Assembly: GCA_905233775.1 (NCBI GenBank)
Contig: CAJOEB010000070.1
Coordinates: 1 to 5,980 of the forward strand
Reading direction: 5' to 3'
DNA length: 5,980 bases
From: an uncultured Alphaproteobacteria bacterium
GTDB taxonomy: Bacteria > Pseudomonadota > Alphaproteobacteria > UBA3830
The notes below the pieces were generated by a model, which was not told where the DNA came from, did no database searches, and saw only the letters and a program-made list of their open reading frames with translations. Below, one piece after another: positions 1-5,713 of this stretch. The position numbers and the translations under genes are program-made. The stretch's first letter is position 1; every line of letters starts with the position of its first letter.

Positions 1-2468
1 TGTTCTATAAGATCAATAATGTTATTTATGGTTTTTTCTATCAACTGATTTGTTGAATTGCAATCTGATGTAATTATTGTTTTTTCACAATTTTTCCTTA
101 AAAACCAATATTGCAAAGATGAAACATCTGTTTTGTTTATTTCATTAAATCCATTATTTTTTGCAATCCATGCTTCAAGCGGAAGTTGTATTTTTTGAAT
201 TTCTTCTACGCTTTTTTTGGTTATTTTTTCTGCTGTTGTTTTGTAATCTATAATTGAGATTGTACCATCGGTGTTTTTATCTATACGATCTGCCTTACAT
301 ATTATTTTGCACTTATAATCATTCGTAATTTGCAGTTGGTATTCTCCCCATACCTCTGAAACAGAATGTCCATTGGTATTTTTCTCAACAAATGCGAGAA
401 TATCGTTTATACGAAAGAACCAAAGGCCAAATAAAGTTTCATCTAGATTTAGTTGTTTTAGCTTACTATAGGCGGCTTGATATATATTGTATTGGTTGTA
501 TTTTTTTACAAAATAATCAAGAACCGCATGAATGTAATTTCCACGTAAGTTCTTGACTTCATCAATTTCATTTAGTTCTTTAATCCTTAATATTTTTTTT
601 GCATAAAATGCATATGCATTGTTTTTTAACAATTCTATATCGGTTACCGACATTTTATTTGGACGATATTGTTGCTTCGGCATAGGTGAAGGGAGGCAAA
701 TCTTGCATTGTTTGATAGAACTATCTCTGTTTTCTATAAAATTTATTAATGTGGTAGTCTTTCTTAAATCAAATTTTCTCTCAATTTCGCTCAAAAATTG
801 ATATTTTACCTGAGGTTCTCCCGATATTTTTTCTGAACGTGTAACTAAAACATGCTTTTTACTAACTAACCGTTCAAAAATACATTGAATAAATTTGTCT
901 TGATTTTCTTTTGTTGGAATTCCAAGAGTTTTCATCATAGATGTATTCATCCAAAAATTATCTTGCTCAGATGATGTAAGAGAATTTTCGTTTGCATTGG
1001 CAATTATGATAAAATCAGACTCGATAAGTTGGGCTTCTATGACTCCAAGCATAATGACGCCATTTGTATATCCACGAGCATGTCTGACAGGTGATCTCAA
1101 ACAGTGTTTTTTAAGAAAAATGCTATATTCATCAAAAGATATTTTCCTAAATGCTTCCGAATAATTAAGATATTTTTTTATAATCTCCATAAATTTTGTT
1201 GAACTTTCAATGTCAATTGTCTCAACAATGTCTCTTATTATGTAAGTCCAATATTTAAAATTTTGATTTAGAAGTTTATTAGTTAATAATCCATTATTAT
1301 TCAACACGTTATAAAAATTATCAACGATACTCATTAAATCGTAATTTAAAGTATCTTGTTCACGAATGAATTCATAAAAATCTCCATTAGCAGCATTTTT
1401 TTGTTTTAAACACAATTCTAAATTTGAAAAATATTTTCCCCAAGTTTTGTGCATCTTCAGGATTTTTAAAACAGAACTTGTTGAAAATTGATTATAAATC
1501 GCATCTAATATTTGATATATCAATATTCCGGAATATGTTTTTGAAAAATCAATACCATATGAATCATCGGGAATAATATTCCATCTCATAAGTTCAGATT
1601 TAACGCGAGTTGCTAAATCTATATTTGATACGACAATAAGTACCTTTTCCTGTTCATGAATAGCTTGCCTAACAGATATTGCAATAGCCTGAGCTTCCTC
1701 TGATATATCATTAAATTCTGCAATTTCACGTCGTATAGCTTGATTTACTTTAGTAGTATTATTTGTAGTAATACTATTATTTGTAGTATTGTTGAACTGT
1801 TTATAAATTATATCGCCAAAAATTTCTTTATTATATGCCTGATTTTGAGAATTCTCGTCACTTATTGTAAATATCAATCCATTTTCAGATGCAAAAACAG
1901 CTCTGAGCAACTGTTTTGTAAAGTAATTTGTATTACCTATTCCCGCAGCTATTATCTTTTGATTATCCTTAGATATAGTCTTAATAAATTGATGTAATCC
2001 AAGGGTAGCTGTTGTTATGATCTTTTTTATATCTGGAGATTTTGCACATTCGTATATTATCGTTATAGTATGCTTCCAATATTCCATAAGATGCGTCGGA
2101 ACCAGATTTTTTAATTGAGTATATTCAATATTATTAACAATAAATTCTTTTAACAGTTTTGTTATACTAACAGCAAGTTCAAATATTGTATTTATTGGTA
2201 TATTTTTGTTGCGCTTGTTCAATATTTCGACTATTAACATAGTTACATAATGGTCATCAAACAGCAATATATCAGAAACTGATATAATTTTCGGAAGACA
2301 AATGAGTTTTGCTTCGATAAGGTATTTTTTTAATTCTCTACAACTACGATTATTCGGCAATATTATTGTGTACTCAACTATATTTTTTGAATTAATATGG
2401 TTCTTAAAAAAGATAGACATCTCTTCTAGGAAGTTTTTACACATATTAATGTTATAAATCTTTCCCAT
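1..2468 (-). CDS. addB: AddB, subunit of the AddAB double-strand-break helicase-nuclease (partial, C-terminus beyond window)
   Basis: The frame is open for 822 codons from ATG at 2468 to the left edge, with no stop, so the gene is cut by the window. AddB works with AddA to unwind and resect double-strand breaks and hand single strands to RecA. Family landmarks appear in order. An N-terminal LPNNRS segment (about 37-42) stands where other AddB types carry a Walker A motif, as is usual for the alphaproteobacterial form. An EFNDISEEAQAIA-type segment is followed by VLIVVSN (276 on) and MRWNIIPDDS (294 on). LGVIEAQL lies around 474-480 and SVTDIE around 607. The PD-(D/E)XK nuclease core has RGNYIH with H647, ADRID with D727, IDYKT with D741 and K743, and QLPLEAW from Q761. 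The start lies 4 nt after the rsmG stop, with GAGAAG at 2481-2476 as ribosome binding site. Residues 226-240 are a low-complexity Asn/Thr stretch. From memory the family is about 900-1050 residues, so perhaps 80-200 remain outside. AddA is expected beyond the left edge but is not visible. Confidence 0.93.
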   Translation of the reverse strand, partial: MGKIYNINMCKNFLEEMSIFFKNHINSKNIVEYTIILPNNRSCRELKKYLIEAKLICLPKIISVSDILLFDDHYVTMLIVEILNKRNKNIPINTIFELAVSITKLLKEFIVNNIEYTQLKNLVPTHLMEYWKHTITIIYECAKSPDIKKIITTATLGLHQFIKTISKDNQKIIAAGIGNTNYFTKQLLRAVFASENGLIFTISDENSQNQAYNKEIFGDIIYKQFNNTTNNSITTNNTTKVNQAIRREIAEFNDISEEAQAIAISVRQAIHEQEKVLIVVSNIDLATRVKSELMRWNIIPDDSYGIDFSKTYSGILIYQILDAIYNQFSTSSVLKILKMHKTWGKYFSNLELCLKQKNAANGDFYEFIREQDTLNYDLMSIVDNFYNVLNNNGLLTNKLLNQNFKYWTYIIRDIVETIDIESSTKFMEIIKKYLNYSEAFRKISFDEYSIFLKKHCLRSPVRHARGYTNGVIMLGVIEAQLIESDFIIIANANENSLTSSEQDNFWMNTSMMKTLGIPTKENQDKFIQCIFERLVSKKHVLVTRSEKISGEPQVKYQFLSEIERKFDLRKTTTLINFIENRDSSIKQCKICLPSPMPKQQYRPNKMSVTDIELLKNNAYAFYAKKILRIKELNEIDEVKNLRGNYIHAVLDYFVKKYNQYNIYQAAYSKLKQLNLDETLFGLWFFRINDILAFVEKNTNGHSVSEVWGEYQLQITNDYKCKIICKADRIDKNTDGTISIIDYKTTAEKITKKSVEEIQKIQLPLEAWIAKNNGFNEINKTDVSSLQYWFLRKNCEKTIITSDCNSTNQLIEKTINNIIDLIE

Positions 2469-2472
2469 CGAT

Positions 2473-3072
2473 TTACTTCTCAACAATATTATTAATAACA
2501 ATTATATTTCCGGAAGGATTTGTTTCACTTTGAAAAGACTCATATTTGAAATTATAATGCTTTTTTGCTTCATCTATTTCTTGATTTATCTTACATCCTT
2601 TTAGAAAAACGCCATATTGTGAATGTGTAAGTGTCACAGATATGAGATTTTTTAGAGATGAAAATCCTCTGGCACAAACAGTATCGAATTTTTCTTGCAG
2701 ATCTTCAATTCTCATTGTCAGTATTCTGACGTTTGTTGATGTTAATCTGGCGATTTCTTCAAGAAAGAGCATTTTTTTCATATCAGAATCAAGACAAGTT
2801 ACTTGAAAATTCGTACATATTGCAAGAACCATTCCCGGAAAACCACCTCCGGATCCTACATCCAAGACTGTTTTTCCTTTGATATATGTTAAAATCTGAA
2901 GAGAATCAATAATATGACGATCCCAAAAGAATTCTAATGTTCCACGTGAAACAATGTTAACAGCTTTCTGCCACTTATCAAGTAACTGTTTATATACTTC
3001 TAACTTATCTAGTGTTTCACGTGAAACATTATATTTATTACGTAAGATATTTTTCGCGATAGATTCATTCAC
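2473..3072 (-). CDS. rsmG: RsmG, 16S rRNA (guanine-527-N7) methyltransferase
   Basis: This 199-residue protein is the SAM-dependent enzyme that methylates G527 of 16S rRNA in the small ribosomal subunit (old name GidB). Visible landmarks are VSRETL (16-21), KWQKAVNIVS (33-42), WDRHIIDSLQ (50-59), the SAM-binding loop VLDVGSGGGFPG (69-80), an acidic LDSD after strand 2 (94-97), and ARGFSSL (134-140), matching the family ARAF-type motif. Length is close to the family norm of about 200-215. The start is GTG at 3072-3070; it is the only usual start between the upstream stop and VSRETL, with GAGAA at 3082-3078 five bases before it. The gene follows trxA by 12 nt and precedes addB by 4 nt, so it is probably translated from the same mRNA. 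Its first 135 bases carry two parS partition sites, so this stretch has both a coding and a DNA-binding role. In many alphaproteobacteria parA and parB follow rsmG; here they do not. Confidence 0.97.
   Translation of the reverse strand: MNESIAKNILRNKYNVSRETLDKLEVYKQLLDKWQKAVNIVSRGTLEFFWDRHIIDSLQILTYIKGKTVLDVGSGGGFPGMVLAICTNFQVTCLDSDMKKMLFLEEIARLTSTNVRILTMRIEDLQEKFDTVCARGFSSLKNLISVTLTHSQYGVFLKGCKINQEIDEAKKHYNFKYESFQSETNPSGNIIVINNIVEK
2938..2953. other. parS site 2 (ParB binding), inside rsmG
   Basis: TGTTCCACGTGAAACA on the plus strand matches the bacterial chromosomal parS consensus and is identical to the well-known Bacillus subtilis form. It has one mismatch from a perfect 16-bp palindrome. 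It encodes V41-S42-R43-G44-T45 of RsmG. ParB loads onto such sites and spreads to build the partition complex near the origin. Confidence 0.88.
3013..3028. other. parS site 1 (ParB binding), inside rsmG
   Basis: TGTTTCACGTGAAACA is a perfect 16-bp palindrome and a canonical chromosomal parS. It encodes V16-S17-R18-E19-T20 of RsmG, a conserved part of the protein. Its centre is 75 bp from that of the other site. Its presence suggests that this locus lies close to the replication origin. No parA or parB is in the window. Confidence 0.92.
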
Positions 3073-3084
3073 ACACGTTCTCGA

Positions 3085-3390
3085 CTATTGGTTGGCTTTT
3101 ATCCAATCGATAAGTCTGGCTTTTGATGCTGCTCCGACATTTACAGAAATTTTTTCGCCTTTTTTAAATATTGCAAGAGTAGGAATGCTCATTACATTAT
3201 GTTCAGAAGCTATATTAGGACTTTCATCTATATTAACTTTTACTATATCTATTCCCATTTCCGTTTGAATTTCTTCCAAAAACGGCGCAATCATACGACA
3301 AGGACCACACCAATCGGCATAAAAATCAACGAGGACAAAATCTTTGCTAATTACATCTTCTTTAAATTTTTCTTCATTCGTAAGAATCAT
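3085..3390 (-). CDS. trxA: Thioredoxin
   Basis: This 101-residue cytoplasmic thioredoxin reduces protein disulfides and is itself recycled by thioredoxin reductase. The fold is complete: VDFYADWCGPCRM (21-33) contains the redox pair C28/C31, D22 is the buried acid next to the active site, SIPT (68-71) has the cis-proline P70, and the KKGE turn and C-terminal helix follow. There is no signal peptide or membrane segment, which argues against a periplasmic DsbE- or TlpA-type protein. The ATG at 3390 has a strong Shine-Dalgarno sequence (AGGAGG at 3403-3398, 7 nt spacing), the best in the window, suggesting high translation within the operon. It starts 23 nt after the murA stop. In many alphaproteobacteria trxA follows addA; here it lies two genes before addB, so the functional neighbourhood is kept but the order differs. 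Confidence 0.97.
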   Translation of the reverse strand: MILTNEEKFKEDVISKDFVLVDFYADWCGPCRMIAPFLEEIQTEMGIDIVKVNIDESPNIASEHNVMSIPTLAIFKKGEKISVNVGAASKARLIDWIKANQ

Positions 3391-3397
3391 GTGACAC

Positions 3398-3403
3398 CCT
3401 CCT
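3398..3403 (-). promoter_or_regulatory. Strong Shine-Dalgarno sequence of trxA
   Basis: AGGAGG on the minus strand lies 7 nt before the trxA ATG and fully matches the anti-Shine-Dalgarno core. It fixes the trxA start and contrasts with the weak sites of murA and rsmG on either side. Confidence 0.85.
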
Positions 3404-3413
3404 AAAAATACTA

Positions 3414-4685
3414 CTATAACCTATTTATTACTACACCACAACCAGCAAGTTTTTCTTTGACGCAACTATAACCTCTATCGAGATGATATACACGATCAAT
3501 AACTGTCTTCCCATTTGCTGCTAATGCTGCTAGCACGAGACTAAAAGAAGCTCGCAAATCAGTTGCCATAACTTGTGCTCCTGTTAGTTTTTTTACTCCC
3601 GATACCTTTGCATGAGCATTATGTATTTCAATATCTGCTCCCATTCTTAAGAGCTCTGCAACGTGCATAAATCTATTTTCCCATATATTTTCACAGATAT
3701 TTGATATGCCATCAGCCAAACATAGCATAGCCATAGTTTGCGCTTGTAAATCCGTCGGAAATCCCGGATATGGCTCAGTACTAATATCTATAGGATAAAT
3801 ATTTCCACTTGATTGAACTCGTAAGCCATTATCTATATCAGAAAAAATCAATCCTGTTTGTTCCATTTTTTCGATAAAAGATGGCAATAACTCCCTAAGA
3901 TTACCACCAAGCAAATCTACTGCCCCGCCTGTTATACCAGCTGCAATTGCATATGTACCTGCTTCTATTCTGTCAGGAACAACACTGTGCTCAGCATGAT
4001 GCAAATTTGCTACTCCGTTAACAATAATTGTATCTGTTCCATGTCCTGAAATATCAGCTCCCATTTTGTTTAAACAGTTTGCGAGATCAACGACTTCCGG
4101 TTCTCTAGCTGCATTTTTCAAAACAGTTGTACCGCTAGCAAGAACAGCTGCCATCAAAATATTCTCAGTTCCAGTTACAGTTACAATAGGAAAATCTATT
4201 TCAGCTCCTCTTAAACCATTTGGAGCTGTTGCATGAACATATCCATCTTTCAATTCAATTTTTGCCCCTAAAGCTTCCATTCCTTTTAAATGCAAATCAA
4301 TCGGACGAACACCAATAGCACAACCTCCGGGCAATGAGACTGTACACACACCAAATTTTGACAAAAGCGGTCCAAGTATTAATATAGAAGCACGCATTTT
4401 TTTCACAATTTCATACGGTGCTGTGAAATTATTTACAGAATCAGTTTTTAATGAAATCGTTTGAGAAACAACACTATCACTAATTATATGAAACGATACT
4501 CCAAGTTCTTCCAACAAAGAAAGCATTGTTCGAACATCAACCAAAGGGGGAATATTTTTTAATAATAAGCTATCATTAGACAGCAAACTTGCTGCAAGCA
4601 AAGGAAGTGCTGCATTTTTAGCTCCTGAAATATGAACTGCTCCATTTATTTTTTGCGGACCAATTATCTCTATCTTTGCTGTCAT
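3414..4685 (-). CDS. murA: MurA, UDP-N-acetylglucosamine 1-carboxyvinyltransferase
   Basis: This complete 423-residue enzyme transfers enolpyruvate from phosphoenolpyruvate to UDP-GlcNAc, the first committed step of peptidoglycan synthesis, in the cytoplasm. Conserved residues fit E. coli MurA numbering: K23-N24 in SGAKNA, R98 (MRAS), the catalytic C122 in PGGCAIGVRPID (fosfomycin target, Cys115 in E. coli), R127, D312 in PGFPTDLQAQ, D376 and R378 in TDLRAS, and R404 in RGYSCVKEKL. Because the active-site residue is Cys, not Asp, classical fosfomycin sensitivity is expected of the enzyme. Length is normal. ATG 4685 is the only sensible start because the MTAKIEIIGPQKINGAV N-terminus aligns with the family; the ribosome binding site is weak (GGA at 4697-4695). 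A promoter candidate lies just upstream. It heads the tightly spaced murA-trxA-rsmG-addB series. An intact murA implies that the cell makes peptidoglycan. Confidence 0.98.
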   Translation of the reverse strand: MTAKIEIIGPQKINGAVHISGAKNAALPLLAASLLSNDSLLLKNIPPLVDVRTMLSLLEELGVSFHIISDSVVSQTISLKTDSVNNFTAPYEIVKKMRASILILGPLLSKFGVCTVSLPGGCAIGVRPIDLHLKGMEALGAKIELKDGYVHATAPNGLRGAEIDFPIVTVTGTENILMAAVLASGTTVLKNAAREPEVVDLANCLNKMGADISGHGTDTIIVNGVANLHHAEHSVVPDRIEAGTYAIAAGITGGAVDLLGGNLRELLPSFIEKMEQTGLIFSDIDNGLRVQSSGNIYPIDISTEPYPGFPTDLQAQTMAMLCLADGISNICENIWENRFMHVAELLRMGADIEIHNAHAKVSGVKKLTGAQVMATDLRASFSLVLAALAANGKTVIDRVYHLDRGYSCVKEKLAGCGVVINRL

Positions 4686-4718
4686 TAATTTATGTCCAAA
4701 CTTATACTAATAAATAAG

Positions 4719-4746
4719 ATTGTACTGTTATTTCAATAAATCGCAA
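4719..4746 (-). promoter_or_regulatory. Candidate sigma70-type promoter of murA
   Basis: On the minus strand TTGCGA (4746-4741, 4 of 6 matches to the -35 consensus) and TACAAT (4724-4719, 5 of 6 to the -10) are separated by 16 bp. Transcription would start near 4712, giving a leader of about 27 nt before murA. The DNA is very AT-rich, so a chance match is possible. TACAATCTT also occurs at 4753-4745, giving a 9-bp direct repeat offset by 29 bp. I see no convincing terminator in 4686-4787, so read-through from the upstream gene is also likely. Confidence 0.4.
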
Positions 4747-4787
4747 GATTGTAATGAAAAATAAGTTAGCTATTCCGTCATATCAGC

Positions 4788-5567
4788 TTATTTACCTGGA
4801 AATAATCCCGGTTTTGGAGTTATTACTAAGTTGTGATACAAGAAATCTTTGAATGCATGATGAGTCGTATGCATACCGCCAACTATGGTTCCCGGCTCAA
4901 TCAAAAACAATCCAAGCTTAGATTTATTAAAATTCTTCATTCGTCTATAAGCACAATTTATAAGCAGTCTTTCATCTCCATCTTTTTCGCATACTAAATC
5001 AGGATGCAGGATATTTACCTCGCTTCTGGTTTTTATCATAACATCATCACATCCACAGCTTATTGTACTTGGAGTAGCTTGTCCTGTACTATAGTCGGTG
5101 TCGGTTGATCCCCAACCATATTGATATTGATAACTATCAGCATTTACTCTTTTGACGTAGTAATAATCTATCGAAAAAGCTATACCAAATAGCCAAGGTT
5201 TGAACATGGAGTTTGTGTGAAATAAATTGAGACAACTGGCATATGCTATTCGGGCTATGTCATTTTTGGTAAGTTGTTTATCTGTGCGTGTATTGCTGGC
5301 TTGCTGAACCATACTCGCAGCAAGATATGTTGAGGCTTTTAGTTTGTTCTTTAACTCATATATGCGGTAATGATCGCACGCAAAGAGGAGAAGAATAACC
5401 AGAACGGGAATACTAAACGCGAATTCGATAAGGATACTACCTCTATTATAAAACGATGTATTGGATTTATTGCATTGAACAGCGCATTTATGTTTACTAT
5501 ACGAAAAAAATTGCAGAAAGTACTCGAATATCCACCTAAATAGATCAGCTACCCCCCCCATTGGCAA
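4788..5567 (-). CDS. TadE/TadG-like envelope protein with one N-terminal membrane segment; start uncertain
   Basis: The 259-codon frame encodes a protein I recognise only at family level. Residues 43-62 (RGSILIEFAFSIPV followed by VLVILLLF) resemble the TadE/TadG pseudopilin motif: a Gly, then Glu at +5 (G43, E48), leading into a hydrophobic helix and an amphipathic stretch (HYRIYELKNKLKASTYLAASMVQQ). Such proteins belong to the Tad (Flp) pilus machinery and sit in the inner membrane with the C-terminal part in the periplasm. That part (about 66-259) has five cysteines (112, 171, 173, 193, 205), suggesting disulfides. The 42-residue leader is long for the family and rich in aromatic residues. 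The frame opens at TTG 5567 or ATG 5561, neither with a clear ribosome binding site. The ATG is joined to an eight-G run, and no other ATG, GTG or TTG occurs in frame before the membrane segment. Better signals exist in another frame upstream (see 5545-5601). No other Tad gene is in the window, so the pilus role is inference. Confidence 0.6.
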   Translation of the reverse strand: MPMGGVADLFRWIFEYFLQFFSYSKHKCAVQCNKSNTSFYNRGSILIEFAFSIPVLVILLLFACDHYRIYELKNKLKASTYLAASMVQQASNTRTDKQLTKNDIARIAYASCLNLFHTNSMFKPWLFGIAFSIDYYYVKRVNADSYQYQYGWGSTDTDYSTGQATPSTISCGCDDVMIKTRSEVNILHPDLVCEKDGDERLLINCAYRRMKNFNKSKLGLFLIEPGTIVGGMHTTHHAFKDFLYHNLVITPKPGLFPGK

Positions 5568-5601
5568 CTTTTAATAACTGTATAGTAATAGATTTCAGCA
5601 T
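5545..5601 (-). other. Upstream frame with good start signals, probable original 5' end of the TadE/TadG-like gene
   Basis: ATG at 5601 has GAGG at 5611-5608, 6 nt before it, and lies about 33 nt after the predicted transcription start. It reads MLKSITIQLLKVANGGGS and stops at TGA 5547-5545, just past the eight-G run. If the run had seven G (or ten), this frame would continue as ...KVANGGVADLFRW into the TadE/TadG-like protein. An in-frame ATG at 5613 would add four residues but would overlap the ribosome binding site. As written it is an 18-codon open frame, perhaps a leader, more likely the detached 5' end of the gene. Confidence 0.5.
5552..5559. repeat. Eight-base C/G homopolymer at the start of the TadE/TadG-like gene
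   Basis: Eight C on the plus strand (G on the coding strand) are flanked by A on both sides. This is a striking run in such AT-rich DNA. Its length decides which start frame feeds the downstream gene: eight G opens the frame from ATG 5561; seven G gives ATG-GGG-GGG-TAG there, but joins the well-signalled ATG 5601 to the gene; nine G leaves both starts cut off. Confidence 0.9.
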
Positions 5602-5640
5602 AAAAGACCTCATTCATAAAATTTGTTTAGAATTTAACAA

Positions 5641-5668
5641 ATTATACTTAATAAAAAGTTACTGAAAA
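5641..5668 (-). promoter_or_regulatory. Candidate promoter of the TadE/TadG-like gene
   Basis: On the minus strand a perfect -10 TATAAT (5646-5641) lies 16 bp after TTTTCA (5668-5663, 4 of 6 matches to the -35). Transcription would begin near 5634, about 33 nt before ATG 5601 but more than 70 nt before ATG 5561. This favours the upstream start. The CtrA-type box lies directly upstream of the -35. Confidence 0.5.
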
Positions 5669-5671
5669 ACG

Positions 5672-5687
5672 TTAATCAAAAATTAAC
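5672..5687. promoter_or_regulatory. CtrA-type binding site, TTAA-N7-TTAAC
   Basis: TTAATCAAAAATTAAC matches the alphaproteobacterial CtrA consensus TTAA-N7-TTAAC exactly, and the following CAT extends the second half to TTAACCAT. It is part of a 17-bp inverted repeat (GTTAAT at 5671-5676, ATTAAC at 5682-5687). It lies between two divergent genes and covers the -35 position of the glycosyltransferase promoter, the usual place for CtrA activation. CtrA is the cell-cycle response regulator that controls pilus and motility genes in many alphaproteobacteria. AT-rich DNA makes chance matches fairly common; position raises the likelihood. Confidence 0.5.
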
Positions 5688-5695
5688 CATCACAC

Positions 5696-5704
5696 TGTTA
5701 TACT
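5696..5704 (+). promoter_or_regulatory. Extended -10 promoter element of the glycosyltransferase gene
   Basis: TGTTATACT fits an extended -10 (TGn plus TATACT, 5 of 6). No -35 hexamer is present at the right distance; instead the CtrA-type box lies there. Transcription would start near 5711, only about 3 nt before ATG 5714 or about 15 nt before ATG 5726. Confidence 0.45.
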
Positions 5705-5713
5705 GCCATTATT

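Noticed and set aside
619..801. 60-codon plus-strand open frame
   Set aside because: It lies fully inside addB on the opposite strand, has no ribosome binding site and no family features; it is a shadow of AT-rich coding DNA.
1740..1997. 85-codon plus-strand open frame rich in I, F and C
   Set aside because: It is antisense to a well-supported part of addB; the hydrophobic composition follows from reversed Asn/Lys codons.
2469..2472. addB start could lie upstream, overlapping rsmG
   Set aside because: ATG 2468 has a good ribosome binding site (GAGAAG, 7 nt spacing) right after the rsmG stop, so no upstream extension is needed.
2954..3405. Two overlapping plus-strand open frames (2954-3268 and 3199-3405)
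   Set aside because: Both are antisense to rsmG and trxA, which are certain genes; no start signals or motifs.
4755..4790. Possible terminator after the TadE/TadG-like gene (AGCT repeats followed by TTATTTTT)
   Set aside because: The stem is only 4-5 bp with an 11- to 13-nt loop and a gap before the T-run; too weak to call.
5615..5617. ATG at 5617 opening a 22-codon frame (MNEVFYAEIYYYTVIKSC...)
   Set aside because: Its frame ends at TAG right after the G run and it has no ribosome binding site; the nearby ATG 5601 has better signals.
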